Below are positions 39,684 through 48,400 of a DNA stretch of 64,000 nucleotides, piece after piece. The stretch comes from Halorussus amylolyticus (GTDB lineage: Archaea; Halobacteriota; Halobacteria; Halobacteriales; Haladaptataceae). Made by a program: the position numbers and the translations under genes. The stretch lies in NCBI RefSeq assembly GCF_004143485.2, contig NZ_ML974131.1, positions 512,341 through 576,340 of the forward strand, given 5' to 3'. The notes under the pieces were generated by a model. It made no database searches. It saw nothing but the letters and a program-made list of their open reading frames with translations, and was not told the DNA's origin. The first letter of the stretch is position 1, and each line of letters opens with the position of its first letter.

Positions 39684-41339
39684 ATGGTAGGCGCAGACCA
39701 GACCCTTCGACCGTTCTTGTGGCGCGCGGCCAAGCTTCACCCCGACTCCGAAATCGTCTCGCGGACGGCTCGGGGCATCGAGCGGTACGGCTACGACGAG
39801 TACGACGACCGCACCGCGCAGTTGGCGAACGCGCTCGACGCGGCGGGTGTCGAATCGGGCGACAGGGTCGCCACGTTCTGCTGGAACCACCACCGCCACG
39901 CCGAGACGTACTTCGGGGTGCCGAACTCGGGCGCACAGCTTCACACCATCAATCCCCTGCTTCCGGACCACCACATCCAGTACATCGTGGAGAACGCCGA
40001 GGACCGCCTGCTGTTCGTGGACCCCTCGCTCGTCGAAAAGCTCGAAGGCGCGGCCGATTCGGAGGCGTTCGAGAGCGTCGAGCAGTTCGTCGTCATGGAC
40101 GAGGCGGTGCCCGACACCTCGCTCGACCCAGTAACCGACTACGAGTCGTTCGTGGGCGACCAGCCGACCGACTACGACTGGCCGAGCCTCTCGGGCGACA
40201 CCCCGGCGGGGATGTGCTACACCTCGGGGACGACTGGAAAACCGAAGGGCGTCGAGTACACCCAGCAGATGCTCTGGGGGCACACGATGGCGACCCTGAC
40301 GCCGCAGGGCTTGGCGTTCGAGGAGTCCGACGTAATCATGCCCGTGGTGCCGATGTTCCACGTCAACGCGTGGGGGATTCCGTACTCGGCGACCGCCGCG
40401 GGCGCGAAGCAGGTGTACCCCGGTCCCGCGCCCGAACCCGCCGACCTCGCGAGTCTCATCGAGGAGGAGGGCGTCACCTTCACCGCGGGCGTCCCGACGG
40501 TGTGGCTCGGTCTGCTGGAGTACCTCGCGGAGAACGACGCCGACATGTCCTCGCTCGAACGAATCGTCATCGGCGGGAGCGCCGCGCCCGAGAGCCTCAT
40601 CCGGGAGTTCGACGAGGAGTACGACGTGGAAGTCCTCCACGCGTGGGGGATGACCGAGACCGCGCCCATCGGCACCGTCTCGCACCTCAAGTCGAAGATG
40701 GACGACTGGAGCAAGGAAGACCAGTACGAGAAGCGCGGCAAGCAGGGACTCATCGCGCCCGGACTGGAGTTCAAGGTCGTCGGCGACGACGGCGAGGAGG
40801 TGCCGTGGAACGGCGAGGACTTCGGCGAGATGTACATCAAAGGCCCGTGGGTGACTCAATCGTACTTCAAGCGTCCCGAGGCCAACGAGCAGGACTTCGA
40901 GGGCGAGTGGCTCAAAACGGGCGACGTGGTGACGGTCGATTCGGACGGCTACGTCAAAATCATCGACCGCGCGAAAGACGTTATCAAGAGCGGCGGCGAG
41001 TGGATTTCGTCGGTCGAACTCGAAAACGCGCTGATGGCCCACGACGAGGTGGCGGAGGCGACGGTCGTCGGCGTCCCCCACGAACGCTGGCAGGAGCGCC
41101 CCGTTGCCTTCGTGGTCCCGGTCGAGGGAACCGACGAGGACGCGCTGAAAGAGAGCATTCTGGCCCAAATCCGCGAGGAGTACCCCCGGTGGTGGGCACC
41201 CGACGAGGTGGTGTTCATCGAGGAAGTGCCCAAGACCGCGACTGGGAAGTTCGACAAGAAAGTGTTGCGTGAGCAGTACGACGACGAATCGCTCGTGGCG
41301 GGGTCGGTTCCGGAAGAGGCCGCGCCCGACGAGGAGTAG
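39684..41339 (+). CDS. long/medium-chain acyl-CoA synthetase (AMP-forming)
   Basis: A 551-residue ANL-superfamily ligase. The adenylation P-loop is YTSGTTGKPKGVEYT (about 180-194) and the A5 region is LHAWGMTETAPIGT. The hinge is GDVVTVDSDGYVKIIDRAKD with SGGEWISSVELE, and the C-terminal catalytic lysine loop is PKTATGKFDKKVLRE. It activates a fatty or related acid to acyl-CoA with AMP and PPi release; PPi is removed by the pyrophosphatase at 60876. The chain-length class is not firmly assigned. An acyl-CoA dehydrogenase is 1.6 kb downstream across an AT-rich insert. Confidence 0.93.
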   Translation: MVGADQTLRPFLWRAAKLHPDSEIVSRTARGIERYGYDEYDDRTAQLANALDAAGVESGDRVATFCWNHHRHAETYFGVPNSGAQLHTINPLLPDHHIQYIVENAEDRLLFVDPSLVEKLEGAADSEAFESVEQFVVMDEAVPDTSLDPVTDYESFVGDQPTDYDWPSLSGDTPAGMCYTSGTTGKPKGVEYTQQMLWGHTMATLTPQGLAFEESDVIMPVVPMFHVNAWGIPYSATAAGAKQVYPGPAPEPADLASLIEEEGVTFTAGVPTVWLGLLEYLAENDADMSSLERIVIGGSAAPESLIREFDEEYDVEVLHAWGMTETAPIGTVSHLKSKMDDWSKEDQYEKRGKQGLIAPGLEFKVVGDDGEEVPWNGEDFGEMYIKGPWVTQSYFKRPEANEQDFEGEWLKTGDVVTVDSDGYVKIIDRAKDVIKSGGEWISSVELENALMAHDEVAEATVVGVPHERWQERPVAFVVPVEGTDEDALKESILAQIREEYPRWWAPDEVVFIEEVPKTATGKFDKKVLREQYDDESLVAGSVPEEAAPDEE

Positions 41340-41413
41340 GAGCGGCGAACGGGGCGGACTTCGGTGGAATCACCTGACATATCTGATTTTTCGCGCCACC
41401 TCGACTTTCCACC

Positions 41414-41553
41414 CGGCGCGCGCTGGCGCGACCCGCGAGTGGTCGCGCCCAAAGCGCGCGAGGGATGAGTATCGCAGGGAGGAGCGACCGGAGGGAGCGA
41501 CTGACTGAGAAACGCAGTCGGTTGGGGAGGACTGTGGCCTGCGGTCGCAGTGC
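41414..41553 (+). repeat. dispersed module F2
   Basis: The same module as 34274-34414 (CGGCGCGCGCTGGCGCGACC, GGATGAGTATCGCAGG, GAGAAACGCAGTCGG, GGACTGTGGCCTGCGG), with a different variable segment. Here it runs into core C instead of element E3, so modules recombine. Confidence 0.85.
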
Positions 41554-41608
41554 AATGCATTGTATTGCACTGCATTGCGGCTCTCATAGGTACCGGGAGT
41601 CGCTAGCT
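41547..41608 (+). repeat. dispersed element C (GCAGTGCAAT hairpin and CTCATAGGTACCGGGAGTC)
   Basis: GCAGTGCAAT (41547-41556) pairs with ATTGCACTGC (41564-41573). It is followed by GCTCTCATAGGTACCGGGAG and TCGCTAGC, the inverse of the constant start of elements B and D. The element marks the left border of the AT-rich island. Confidence 0.75.
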
Positions 41609-41769
41609 TCCTGTTGTTTTCCGTCTTGTTCGACTTCTCCGAAACATCTCACTATTATATATGTTGGGCATTTCGGTATTGATAACATCGGTGTGATAAA
41701 TACAAGGGCTTGTCCATCAATTTAAAGATAAATGAAAATTAGTCCGAATTTAGCGAGTCAGTGGCCGAG

Positions 41770-41991
41770 TCACCTGAAAAACGAAAGCGGAATTGCTACC
41801 AGAATACCCATTACCAAAACATAGACGCCCAACTTAGTGACACCGCTAATCAGAGAAGTGGCGAATTCGGGATCGGCACCCCACAAAACTGACACAATAC
41901 CCACTCCGGTGACGAGAATTACACTTGCGACTACGAACTCAAGTAGGTCATCTATCATCGAGATCACCAAATAGATCCACAGTTTGGTCAT
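41770..41991 (-). CDS. small two-helix membrane protein
   Basis: A 73-residue hydrophobic protein with two probable membrane helices (FVVASVILVTGVGIVSVL and LGVYVLVMGILVAIPLSF) joined by a short loop. A second in-frame ATG (MIDDLLEFV, 41958) is an equally good start. No family is recognised. It lies in the AT-rich island, so recent acquisition or loss of selection are both possible. Confidence 0.5.
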   Translation of the reverse strand: MTKLWIYLVISMIDDLLEFVVASVILVTGVGIVSVLWGADPEFATSLISGVTKLGVYVLVMGILVAIPLSFFR

Positions 41992-42130
41992 ACACTATTC
42001 GCCGTTCAGACTCATTGCGTCGAGATTTGTGTATCGACGGTAGATTTACGTTTTGGCGTTTTGTCATGGTATTTACTATGACCGTCTTGAGACGACGGCC
42101 CTTCAGCCTGAACATGGTCTTCTTGCCCAT
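41948..42130 (-). CDS. possible small basic protein
   Basis: A 60-residue frame (KKTMFRLKGRRLKTVIVN, ending LFGDLDDR) with no family match recognised. It overlaps the start of the preceding membrane ORF. It may be spurious and is listed only because the island otherwise lacks explanation. Confidence 0.2.
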   Translation of the reverse strand: MGKKTMFRLKGRRLKTVIVNTMTKRQNVNLPSIHKSRRNESERRIVYDQTVDLFGDLDDR

Positions 42131-42243
42131 GTTGACTGTAGTCTGCCTACGACCGAGGGCCGATTATAATGAAAAGTCCAGTCGTGTCCGTACGAACACA
42201 TTCGTCACCACAAGAACCGATTCGCGACCCCACGAATTAGTAC

Positions 42244-42250
42244 AAGGAGG
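42244..42250 (+). promoter_or_regulatory. Shine-Dalgarno site of the HTH-membrane gene
   Basis: AAGGAGG, nine bases before ATG 42260, is a strong ribosome binding site. It shows that this gene is translated from a leadered mRNA, unlike most genes in the window. Confidence 0.7.
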
Positions 42251-42259
42251 GCTGATTGT

Positions 42260-42775
42260 ATGAGCGACCCAAGAAAACAAGTCAAAACAATTCGGCAGCA
42301 AAAGATTCTTGAGTCCTTTCAGAATTCCAATGAACCCGTGCTCACTACTGGGGAAGTCTCGGAGAGGATTGAGTCTGTGACACAGGAAACTGTTCTTGAC
42401 GATCTTAAAGGGATGCGCGGAAATAGACTCAGTGGGAGAAAGACGAATCAAGGATGGATTTGGTGGGTACCGACAGAAGATTCAGAAAGCCATAAAGAAA
42501 AAGTCGCTACGGAGGATCAACTTCGGAGAGCAGTCGCTGACTTAGTGGTTAGTAGAACGGATATTCGAATATTGACAGCATCGCTTGCCGTGTTGGCAGG
42601 TCTGAGTATTGGTGGGGCCGTAATATATCTGATGCTGGAATTGGATATATGGCTGTTACCAGTTTCAGAGGAGTATGCTATCTTGGTTAATTATGCCTCA
42701 ATGGTCACAGCAGGTCTGGCAATTGCATCCTCTGGTTTGGCAGTCTTGGGACGAGAGTGGATGCATAAAGGATGA
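42260..42775 (+). CDS. helix-turn-helix protein with C-terminal membrane anchor
   Basis: A 171-residue protein. Residues 1-75 are a winged-helix-like domain (KTIRQQKILESFQNSNEPVL, TGEVSERIESVTQETVLDDLKGM, RLSGRKTNQGWIWW). A charged linker follows, then two hydrophobic helices (about 105-168: ILTASLAVLAGLSIGGAVIYLML and SMVTAGLAIASSGLAVLG). Haloarchaea have many such HTH-plus-TM proteins, often in accessory DNA next to toxin or defence genes. No family can be named. Codon usage is AT-biased unlike the neighbours, which implies transfer. Confidence 0.68.
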   Translation: MSDPRKQVKTIRQQKILESFQNSNEPVLTTGEVSERIESVTQETVLDDLKGMRGNRLSGRKTNQGWIWWVPTEDSESHKEKVATEDQLRRAVADLVVSRTDIRILTASLAVLAGLSIGGAVIYLMLELDIWLLPVSEEYAILVNYASMVTAGLAIASSGLAVLGREWMHKG

Positions 42776-42983
42776 CCTGATTGGGACTGGTAGTCAATTT
42801 TACAGACTATGACCGATATGCGCCCTATTTTAGCCACGGCTCGTGAAATATATAAATATTCGATTATTTAAATAAGCGACTACCGCCTTGCTCGACGCTC
42901 TTCAGAAACCAAAACCAACGTAAAAGCCAACAAACCCCCTCGATAGCCCCCGAACATAACTCCCCACAGTACGTTCACGACGT

Positions 42984-44138
42984 ATGGAACTCCTTTCCGA
43001 AGACGTAGTCCCCGAGTACGCACGCGAGGTCAAACACGAGGCCCGCGAGTTCGCCGCCGAACACATCGCACCGAACGCCGAGGAGTGCTTTCGAGAGGCC
43101 GAGTACCCGTGGGAGATACTCGAAGCCGGTCGAGACGCCGGACTCGTCGCCCAAGACATCGGCGAGGAGTGGGGCGGCAGAGGCCTCGACGTGGTCGAAA
43201 TGCTCGCGGTCGCAGAGGAGTGGTTCCGAGCTGACGCTGGCATCGCGCTCTCGCTCCAGCTCGCGAGCTTCGGCGCGGAGATAGTCGAGAAGTACGGCAC
43301 CGACGAGCAGAAAGAGCAGTACCTCCGCCCCGTCGCGGAGGGCGACCAACTCACCGGCCTCGCGGTCTCGGAACCCGACACGGGGAGCGACCTCTCGGGG
43401 ATGGAGACCACAGCTAAAAAGGACGACGACGCGGGCGAGTGGGTGCTGAACGGCGAGAAGTACTGGATAGGAAACGGCGTCGAGGGCGACTGGCTCACCG
43501 TCTATGCCCGGACCGGAAACGACCCGGACAATCGCTACGGCAATCACTCGCTCTTTATCGTGCCGACCGACGCCGAGGGGTACGACGCAGAGCACATCCC
43601 CGAGAAGATGGGGATGCGCGCGAGCAAGCAGGCCCACATCGTCTTCGACGACTGCCGGATTCCAGAGGCGAATCTGGTCGGTTCCGAGGGCGCGGGGTTC
43701 ATGCTGCTCGCGGAGTTCTTCAACTTCGGTCGCGTCGTGGTCGCGGGCCACGGTCTCGGTCTCGCGGCGGCCGCCATCGAGGAGGCGTGGAGTTTCGTCC
43801 ACGACCGCGAGGAGTTCGGCCGGACGATTGCCGACTTTCAGGCGGTCCAGCACGGACTCGCCGACATGCGAATCGAGTTCGAGTCCGCCCGCGCGCTGAC
43901 CTACCGCGCGGCCGAGAAGGTCCGGGACAACGACGACGCCGGACTCTGGGCCGCGATGGCGAAGACGAAGGCGACCGAGACCGCGACCGACTGCGCCGAG
44001 CAGGGGATGCAGTTCCACGGCGGGCGCTCGATTCTGACCGACCGGCGAATCGCCCGCGTCTACCGCGACGTTCGCATCCCGGTCGTCTACGAGGGCGCGA
44101 ACGAGATTCAACGGAACCTCGTGTATCGCCAGTCCTGA
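42984..44138 (+). CDS. acyl-CoA dehydrogenase
   Basis: A 384-residue ACAD flavoenzyme. FAD-binding and substrate regions are LTGLAVSEPDTGSDLSGM, KYWIGNGVEGDWLTV and GRTIADFQAVQHGLADM, and the C-terminal signature is VVYEGANEIQRNLVYRQ with the catalytic-Glu region. It oxidises an acyl-CoA thioester to the 2-enoyl-CoA and passes electrons to an ETF. Chain length is not determinable. Together with the upstream acyl-CoA ligase it forms an activation and beta-oxidation pair interrupted by the AT-rich island. Confidence 0.94.
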   Translation: MELLSEDVVPEYAREVKHEAREFAAEHIAPNAEECFREAEYPWEILEAGRDAGLVAQDIGEEWGGRGLDVVEMLAVAEEWFRADAGIALSLQLASFGAEIVEKYGTDEQKEQYLRPVAEGDQLTGLAVSEPDTGSDLSGMETTAKKDDDAGEWVLNGEKYWIGNGVEGDWLTVYARTGNDPDNRYGNHSLFIVPTDAEGYDAEHIPEKMGMRASKQAHIVFDDCRIPEANLVGSEGAGFMLLAEFFNFGRVVVAGHGLGLAAAAIEEAWSFVHDREEFGRTIADFQAVQHGLADMRIEFESARALTYRAAEKVRDNDDAGLWAAMAKTKATETATDCAEQGMQFHGGRSILTDRRIARVYRDVRIPVVYEGANEIQRNLVYRQS

Positions 44139-44203
44139 TACGCCGTCTCTCCGACACTTCGCCAGTCCTGACACTTTTGACCCCTCGGTGTGAACCGGGA
44201 GCC

Positions 44204-44842
44204 ATGCGCGCAGTCTTCTTCGACCTCGACGGAACGCTGGTCGAACTCCCCGACGACTTCGCCGACCTGTTCCACGACGCGATGGCCGACGTAGGCGTGA
44301 GTACCGACGACGACCATCACGAGTTCTACACCGAGGCCTTTCTCGAGTACTTCGAGGAGTGTCACCCCGAACCCTACCGGGCGGCGATGGCCGACCTCTG
44401 CGAGGAGTTCGGCTTCGTCCCCGACTTCGACGAACTGGCAGCGGCGTACGTCGAGACAGAGGTCGCCCGAACCGAACTCCGACCGGGCGCACGGGACGTG
44501 CTCTCCGCATTCGACGCGCCCCTCGGCGTCCTCACGAACGGTGCGGAGAACGTCCAGCGCCGCAAACTCGACCACCACGACCTCGCCGACGAGTTCGACG
44601 AGGCCGTGGTCTCGGGGGCGGTCGGCGCGGCCAAGCCCGATTCCGACATCTTCGCGGCCGCCGAGGACGCCATCCCCGCGGACGAACACGTCTTCGTGGC
44701 CGACGATTTGGAGCGCGACGTGGTGCCCGCGCAGAACGCTGGATTCACCGGCGTCTACGTCGCCGCCGACCCCGAAGACGGCGCGGCCCGCGCGGACGCG
44801 ACCGTCTCGTCGCTCCGCGAGGTTCCGAACGTCTTGGAGTGA
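44204..44842 (+). CDS. HAD-superfamily hydrolase
   Basis: A 212-residue HAD phosphatase. The four motifs are visible: I FFDLDGTLVE (nucleophile Asp8), II VLTNGA, III Lys in AAKPDSDIF and IV VFVADDLERDV. A helical cap spans roughly 17-90, so it is the subfamily I cap type, as in phosphoglycolate phosphatase-like proteins. The ATG at 44204 (MRAVFFDLDGT) is fixed by motif I. It follows the acyl-CoA dehydrogenase by 65 bp. Confidence 0.92.
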   Translation: MRAVFFDLDGTLVELPDDFADLFHDAMADVGVSTDDDHHEFYTEAFLEYFEECHPEPYRAAMADLCEEFGFVPDFDELAAAYVETEVARTELRPGARDVLSAFDAPLGVLTNGAENVQRRKLDHHDLADEFDEAVVSGAVGAAKPDSDIFAAAEDAIPADEHVFVADDLERDVVPAQNAGFTGVYVAADPEDGAARADATVSSLREVPNVLE

Positions 44843-44948
44843 GCGCGGACCGTTCCGAAGTGAGCGTCGAAGGGAGCGTCGAACCGAACGCGTTCGTTCG
44901 AAACCGTCGGGCAGAAAGATTTTAGTCCGGGACTGGGACCATCCGCCA

Positions 44949-45254
44949 ATGAGCGACTGGGAGTGCGGCATCGACGGTTGCGGCGAGCGATTCGACAGCG
45001 TCGAACAGGCCATCGTCCATCAGACGACCGACCACAAGCGCCGCGAGTGCAAGGTCTGCGGGTCGGTCGTCCCCGACGGCTACTTCGCCATCCGACACGC
45101 GTTCGACGAGCACTCGCGCGCGGAGTACGTCCGGGCCTACGGCGCGAGCGCGGCCGAGGTGCGCCACCGCGAGCGCGTCCGGGACGCCATCGAGGACGAG
45201 GCCGACCTCCAGCAGGTGGTGAATCGACTCGACGAGGTGACCGGCGGAGTGTGA
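44949..45254 (+). CDS. zinc-finger protein (DUF7565-type)
   Basis: A 101-residue protein with two zinc-finger-like units: CGIDGCGERFDSVEQAIVHQTTDH and CKVCGSVVPDGYFAIRHAFDEH. These are C2H2-like patterns with Cys-Cys pairs and His-rich ends. The C-terminal half is helical and acidic. Haloarchaeal C2H2-like proteins of this length are poorly characterised. A TTTTAG box about 30 nt upstream fits a leaderless promoter. A perfect 28-bp palindrome lies downstream. Confidence 0.75.
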   Translation: MSDWECGIDGCGERFDSVEQAIVHQTTDHKRRECKVCGSVVPDGYFAIRHAFDEHSRAEYVRAYGASAAEVRHRERVRDAIEDEADLQQVVNRLDEVTGGV

Positions 45255-45295
45255 AAAACCGGTAGCCGCTATCCGAATCGTCCGGAATTATCGGT

Positions 45296-45323
45296 GGTGA
45301 GCGCCGACGCGTCGGCGCTCACC
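45296..45323. repeat. 28-bp perfect palindrome
   Basis: GGTGAGCGCCGACG (45296-45309) and its exact complement (45310-45323) abut without loop. It lies between the convergent zinc-finger and GNAT genes. Confidence 0.8.
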
Positions 45324-45344
45324 GCCCCGGACCGTATTTTATCT

Positions 45345-45384
45345 CGTCACCGCCCGGTGCCGTTCGTCACCGCCCGGTGTCGTA
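45345..45384. repeat. 20-bp tandem duplication of the GNAT 3' end
   Basis: CGTCACCGCCCGGTGCCGTT (45345) is followed by a copy with two changes (45365-45384) that contains the stop and last codons (DTGR) of the GNAT gene. It is the same kind of event as at spt5. Confidence 0.85.
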
Positions 45385-45948
45385 CTTGTACGTCACTTCG
45401 TTCGGGTCGATACCGAAGTCCTCGGGTGACTCCTCGGGTTCGTCGTCGTCCTCGTGGGGTTGGGCGCGCTTGAATCGTTCACGGAGTCGGTCGGGCATCT
45501 CGAACTCGTCCACGTCGAGGACCATCCCGACCGCTTCGGGGTCGAGGCGGTCGCGCTTCGTATCGAGGCGCTCGCGGAGTCGTTCGGGAAGGTCGGGGGT
45601 CGCCACGCCCTCGAAGCCGAACTGCGCGAGGTAGTCGGTCGCGCTGGTCAGCGAGTACACGTCCTCGAAGCTGTGGTCGCGAGCGTGTTCGACCAGTCGC
45701 TCTACGACGTGCGCGCCGACGCCCTGCTCGCGCCACTCGGGCAGGACGCCGATGCTGGTGAGTTCACAGACCTCCCCGTCGTCGGTCTTGTGGATACGGA
45801 TGCGCCCGAATCCCGCCTTATCGCCCGAGGTCTCGTCGATGGCGACGACGTAGTCTCGCGAGCGGAACGCGGTCTCGTCGAGTTCCATCGCCTCGATGTG
45901 GTCCAACAGCCACACCTCCTCTCTGTTTTTCGCGTCCCGGACGTACAT
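45367..45948 (-). CDS. GNAT family N-acetyltransferase
   Basis: A 193-residue acetyltransferase starting at 45948. The acetyl-CoA loop is VLPEWREQGVGAHVVERLVEHAR (Q/RxxGxG/A form), preceded by beta strands AGFGRIRIHKTDDGEVCELTSI. The N-terminal start MYVRDAKNREEV is preferred to the upstream frame with unlike composition. The C-terminal 60 residues (MPDRLRERFKRAQPHEDDDEPEE) are acidic and unusual for a minimal GNAT. The substrate is unknown. Its last codons are duplicated downstream. Confidence 0.88.
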   Translation of the reverse strand: MYVRDAKNREEVWLLDHIEAMELDETAFRSRDYVVAIDETSGDKAGFGRIRIHKTDDGEVCELTSIGVLPEWREQGVGAHVVERLVEHARDHSFEDVYSLTSATDYLAQFGFEGVATPDLPERLRERLDTKRDRLDPEAVGMVLDVDEFEMPDRLRERFKRAQPHEDDDEPEESPEDFGIDPNEVTYKYDTGR

Positions 45949-46053
45949 AGGTGCCAGTAGGCTTTCGGGGGCTAAAAAGGTGTGGCGGGCCGCCCCCGCG
46001 CTTTCGGACCAATCCGCCAATCGTTAAGACCGGCCCGCCCGTCGGTCCACACA

Positions 46054-47736
46054 ATGTTCGACGCCGACGACCTCGAAGAGATACGCGAGGCGCGCGAGGA
46101 GTGGGAAGCGGAGACGGTCGGCCCCACGGTCGAGCGGTTCGGCGAGCGCAAGGAGGAGTTCACCACCGACACGGGCGGCCAGCGCGTCGAGCGCATCTAC
46201 ACGCCCGACGACGTGGCGGAGTTGGACTACGGCGAGGATTTGGGCTTCCCGGGCGAGGAACCGTACACGCGCGGGGTGTACTCCACGATGCACCGCGGGC
46301 GACTCTGGACCATGCGCCAGTACGCCGGGTTCGGTACGCCCGAGGAGACCAACGAGCGGTTCGAGTACCTCATCGAAAACGGGTCGTCGGGCCTCTCGAT
46401 GGCGTTCGACCTGCCGACACAGATGGGCTACGACTCGGACGCCGAGATGTCGGCGGGCGAGGTCGGCAAGTCCGGAGTCGCCATCGACTCGCTCGCGGAC
46501 ATGGAGACCGTGTTCGACGGCATTCCGCTCGACGAAGTCTCCACGTCGATGACCATCAACGCGCCCGCCTCCGTCCTGCTGGCGATGTACATCGCGGTGG
46601 GCGACAAGCAAGGAGTGGACCGAGAAGAGCTTCGCGGGACCATTCAGAACGACCTCCTGAAGGAGTACGTCGCGCGCAACACCTACATCTATCCGCCCGA
46701 ACCCTCGATGCGGATTATCACCGACATCTTCGAGTTCTGCGCCGACCAGACGCCGAAGTTCAACACCATCTCCATCTCGGGCTACCACGTCCGGGAGGCG
46801 GGCGCGACCGCCGCCCAAGAGGTCGCGTTCACGCTCGGCAACGGCATCGAGTACGTCGAGGCCGCGATGGACGCCGGACTCGACGTGGACGAATTCGCGC
46901 CCCAACTCTCGTTCTTCTTCAACGCCCACAACAACGTCCTCGAAGAGGCTTCGAAGTTCCGCGCCGCGCGCCGGATGTGGGCGACCATCATGGAGGAGCG
47001 ATTCGACGCCGAGAATCCCAAGTCGAAACAGCTCAAATTCCACACCCAGACCGCTGGCTCGACGCTCACCGCCCAGCAGGTGGACAACAATATCGTCCGA
47101 GTCGCGTACCAAGCCCTCGCGGCGGTCCTCGGCGGCACCCAGAGCCTCCACACCAACAGCAAGGACGAAGCCCTCGCGCTCCCGACCGAGGACAGCGTCC
47201 GCACGGCCCTGCGAACCCAGCAGATTCTCGCACACGAGTCGGGCGCGGCCGACACCATCGACCCCCTCGCGGGAAGCTACTACGTCGAGAGCCTGACCGA
47301 CGACATCGAGGACGAGGCCTTCGACATCCTCGACACCGTGGACGAGAAGGGCGGGATGCTCCGGGCCATCGAACAGCAGTGGGTCCAGCGCCAGATTCAG
47401 GACGTGGCCTACGAGCGCCAGCGCGAAATCGAGGAGGAAGAGCGCATCATCGTCGGCGTCAACGAGTTCGAGGTGGACGAGGAGCCAGAAGTCGATATTC
47501 AGGAAGTCACCGAGGAAGAAGAGCAAAAGCAAATCGCGCACCTGAACGACGTGAAGGCCGACCGCGACGACGAGGAAGTCGAGGCGCGACTCGCCGCGCT
47601 CCGGGAGGCCGCCGAGGGCGATGAGAACGTGATGCCCTACATCGTGGACGCGGTGAAGGCCTACGCGACTGTCGGTGAGATTTGTAACGTGCTTCGGGAG
47701 ACGTTTGGAGAATATCAGCCCGGAACGGCAGTGTAG
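46054..47736 (+). CDS. mcmA1: methylmalonyl-CoA mutase, large (catalytic) subunit
   Basis: A 560-residue TIM-barrel mutase subunit. N-terminal landmarks are [20 protein letters not shown] and [17 protein letters not shown]; the middle has [13 protein letters not shown] and [20 protein letters not shown]. The adenosylcobalamin-binding domain is not included, so a separate small subunit must bind cobalamin, as is common in archaea; it is not in this window. The enzyme interconverts methylmalonyl-CoA and succinyl-CoA. The epimerase at 49617 supplies the R isomer. The start [10 protein letters not shown] is preferred over an upstream extension. Confidence 0.93.
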   Translation: MFDADDLEEIREAREEWEAETVGPTVERFGERKEEFTTDTGGQRVERIYTPDDVAELDYGEDLGFPGEEPYTRGVYSTMHRGRLWTMRQYAGFGTPEETNERFEYLIENGSSGLSMAFDLPTQMGYDSDAEMSAGEVGKSGVAIDSLADMETVFDGIPLDEVSTSMTINAPASVLLAMYIAVGDKQGVDREELRGTIQNDLLKEYVARNTYIYPPEPSMRIITDIFEFCADQTPKFNTISISGYHVREAGATAAQEVAFTLGNGIEYVEAAMDAGLDVDEFAPQLSFFFNAHNNVLEEASKFRAARRMWATIMEERFDAENPKSKQLKFHTQTAGSTLTAQQVDNNIVRVAYQALAAVLGGTQSLHTNSKDEALALPTEDSVRTALRTQQILAHESGAADTIDPLAGSYYVESLTDDIEDEAFDILDTVDEKGGMLRAIEQQWVQRQIQDVAYERQREIEEEERIIVGVNEFEVDEEPEVDIQEVTEEEEQKQIAHLNDVKADRDDEEVEARLAALREAAEGDENVMPYIVDAVKAYATVGEICNVLRETFGEYQPGTAV

Positions 47737-47890
47737 GCGGGGGTCGGTTTGTGGCTCTTTTCAGCAGTCGTTGGTGTGCGGTGTTCGTCCATCTTAGTCC
47801 ATGACTGACTCGGCGGTTTTGCTAAGTTCGTGGTGCGAACGTGTCGCGAGAATCGAAAAGCAGTTAGTATCCTGCCAGTATCTCGAGATA

Positions 47891-48316
47891 ATGCCCTCCC
47901 GGCGAGCAGTCCTCGGTCTGTGTAGTCTCGTCACAGCAAGCGCCTTCAGCGGCTGTTCGACAACGCGAGAGAAACCGAAGAAGGTGGACGTTCTGTTACA
48001 GAGTGACGATACCGAGAAGTGGCGGATGACGGTCGCTGTTGAACGTGATACTGGTGAGGAGGTGTTCCGCACGGAGGAAACGATACCTGCTGATGATGGA
48101 ACACTAGGAGAAGTGCTGATTGAAGACGCGTTTGAGGGTACTTCTAACGACCAATTTACCGTCCGGGCGTGGTTAGATGGAGAATCGGAAGGAACGTTCG
48201 ACTACGAAATCACGTGCCCAGATGGTAATAGATTCAGTCTCCTCGTCGAACACCAGCCGTATCGTCTCGGCGACGGGGAACCAGTCGATTACGTTGCTGA
48301 CTGGTGTGCTGAATAG
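47891..48316 (+). CDS. Tat-type lipoprotein of unknown function
   Basis: A 141-residue lipoprotein. The signal has RR (PSRRAVLGLCSLVTASAFSG) with the lipobox ASAFSGC, so Cys near residue 23 would be lipidated after Tat export, common in haloarchaea. The remaining domain is beta-rich (VDVLLQSDDTEKWRMTVAVE). No family is recognised. Codons are slightly AT-rich compared with neighbours. The ATG at 47891 is fixed by the twin-arginine position. Confidence 0.78.
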   Translation: MPSRRAVLGLCSLVTASAFSGCSTTREKPKKVDVLLQSDDTEKWRMTVAVERDTGEEVFRTEETIPADDGTLGEVLIEDAFEGTSNDQFTVRAWLDGESEGTFDYEITCPDGNRFSLLVEHQPYRLGDGEPVDYVADWCAE

Positions 48317-48400
48317 GCTATTTGTATCGTTCAACCCGCGCTCGCAGTGAGCGACGATTACACGGGCAGTCTTAACTAAAACTCGCGTTCTCAGATACTC

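Larger units (their letters stand above)
41609..42983. other. AT-rich island
   Basis: Base composition falls well below the rest of the window over about 1.35 kb. It contains a two-helix membrane ORF, a possible basic ORF and an HTH-plus-membrane protein. It separates the acyl-CoA ligase from the acyl-CoA dehydrogenase, genes that would otherwise be neighbours. Element C lies at its left edge; no integrase or direct-repeat att site was seen. The stretch 42776-42983 carries AT-rich boxes (TATATAAATA, ATTTAAATAA) but no gene. Confidence 0.7.

Noticed and set aside
41925-42263. 112-residue plus-strand frame in the AT-rich island
   Set aside because: It overlaps two other frames, has no domain-like pattern and its end overlaps the well-supported HTH-membrane gene start.
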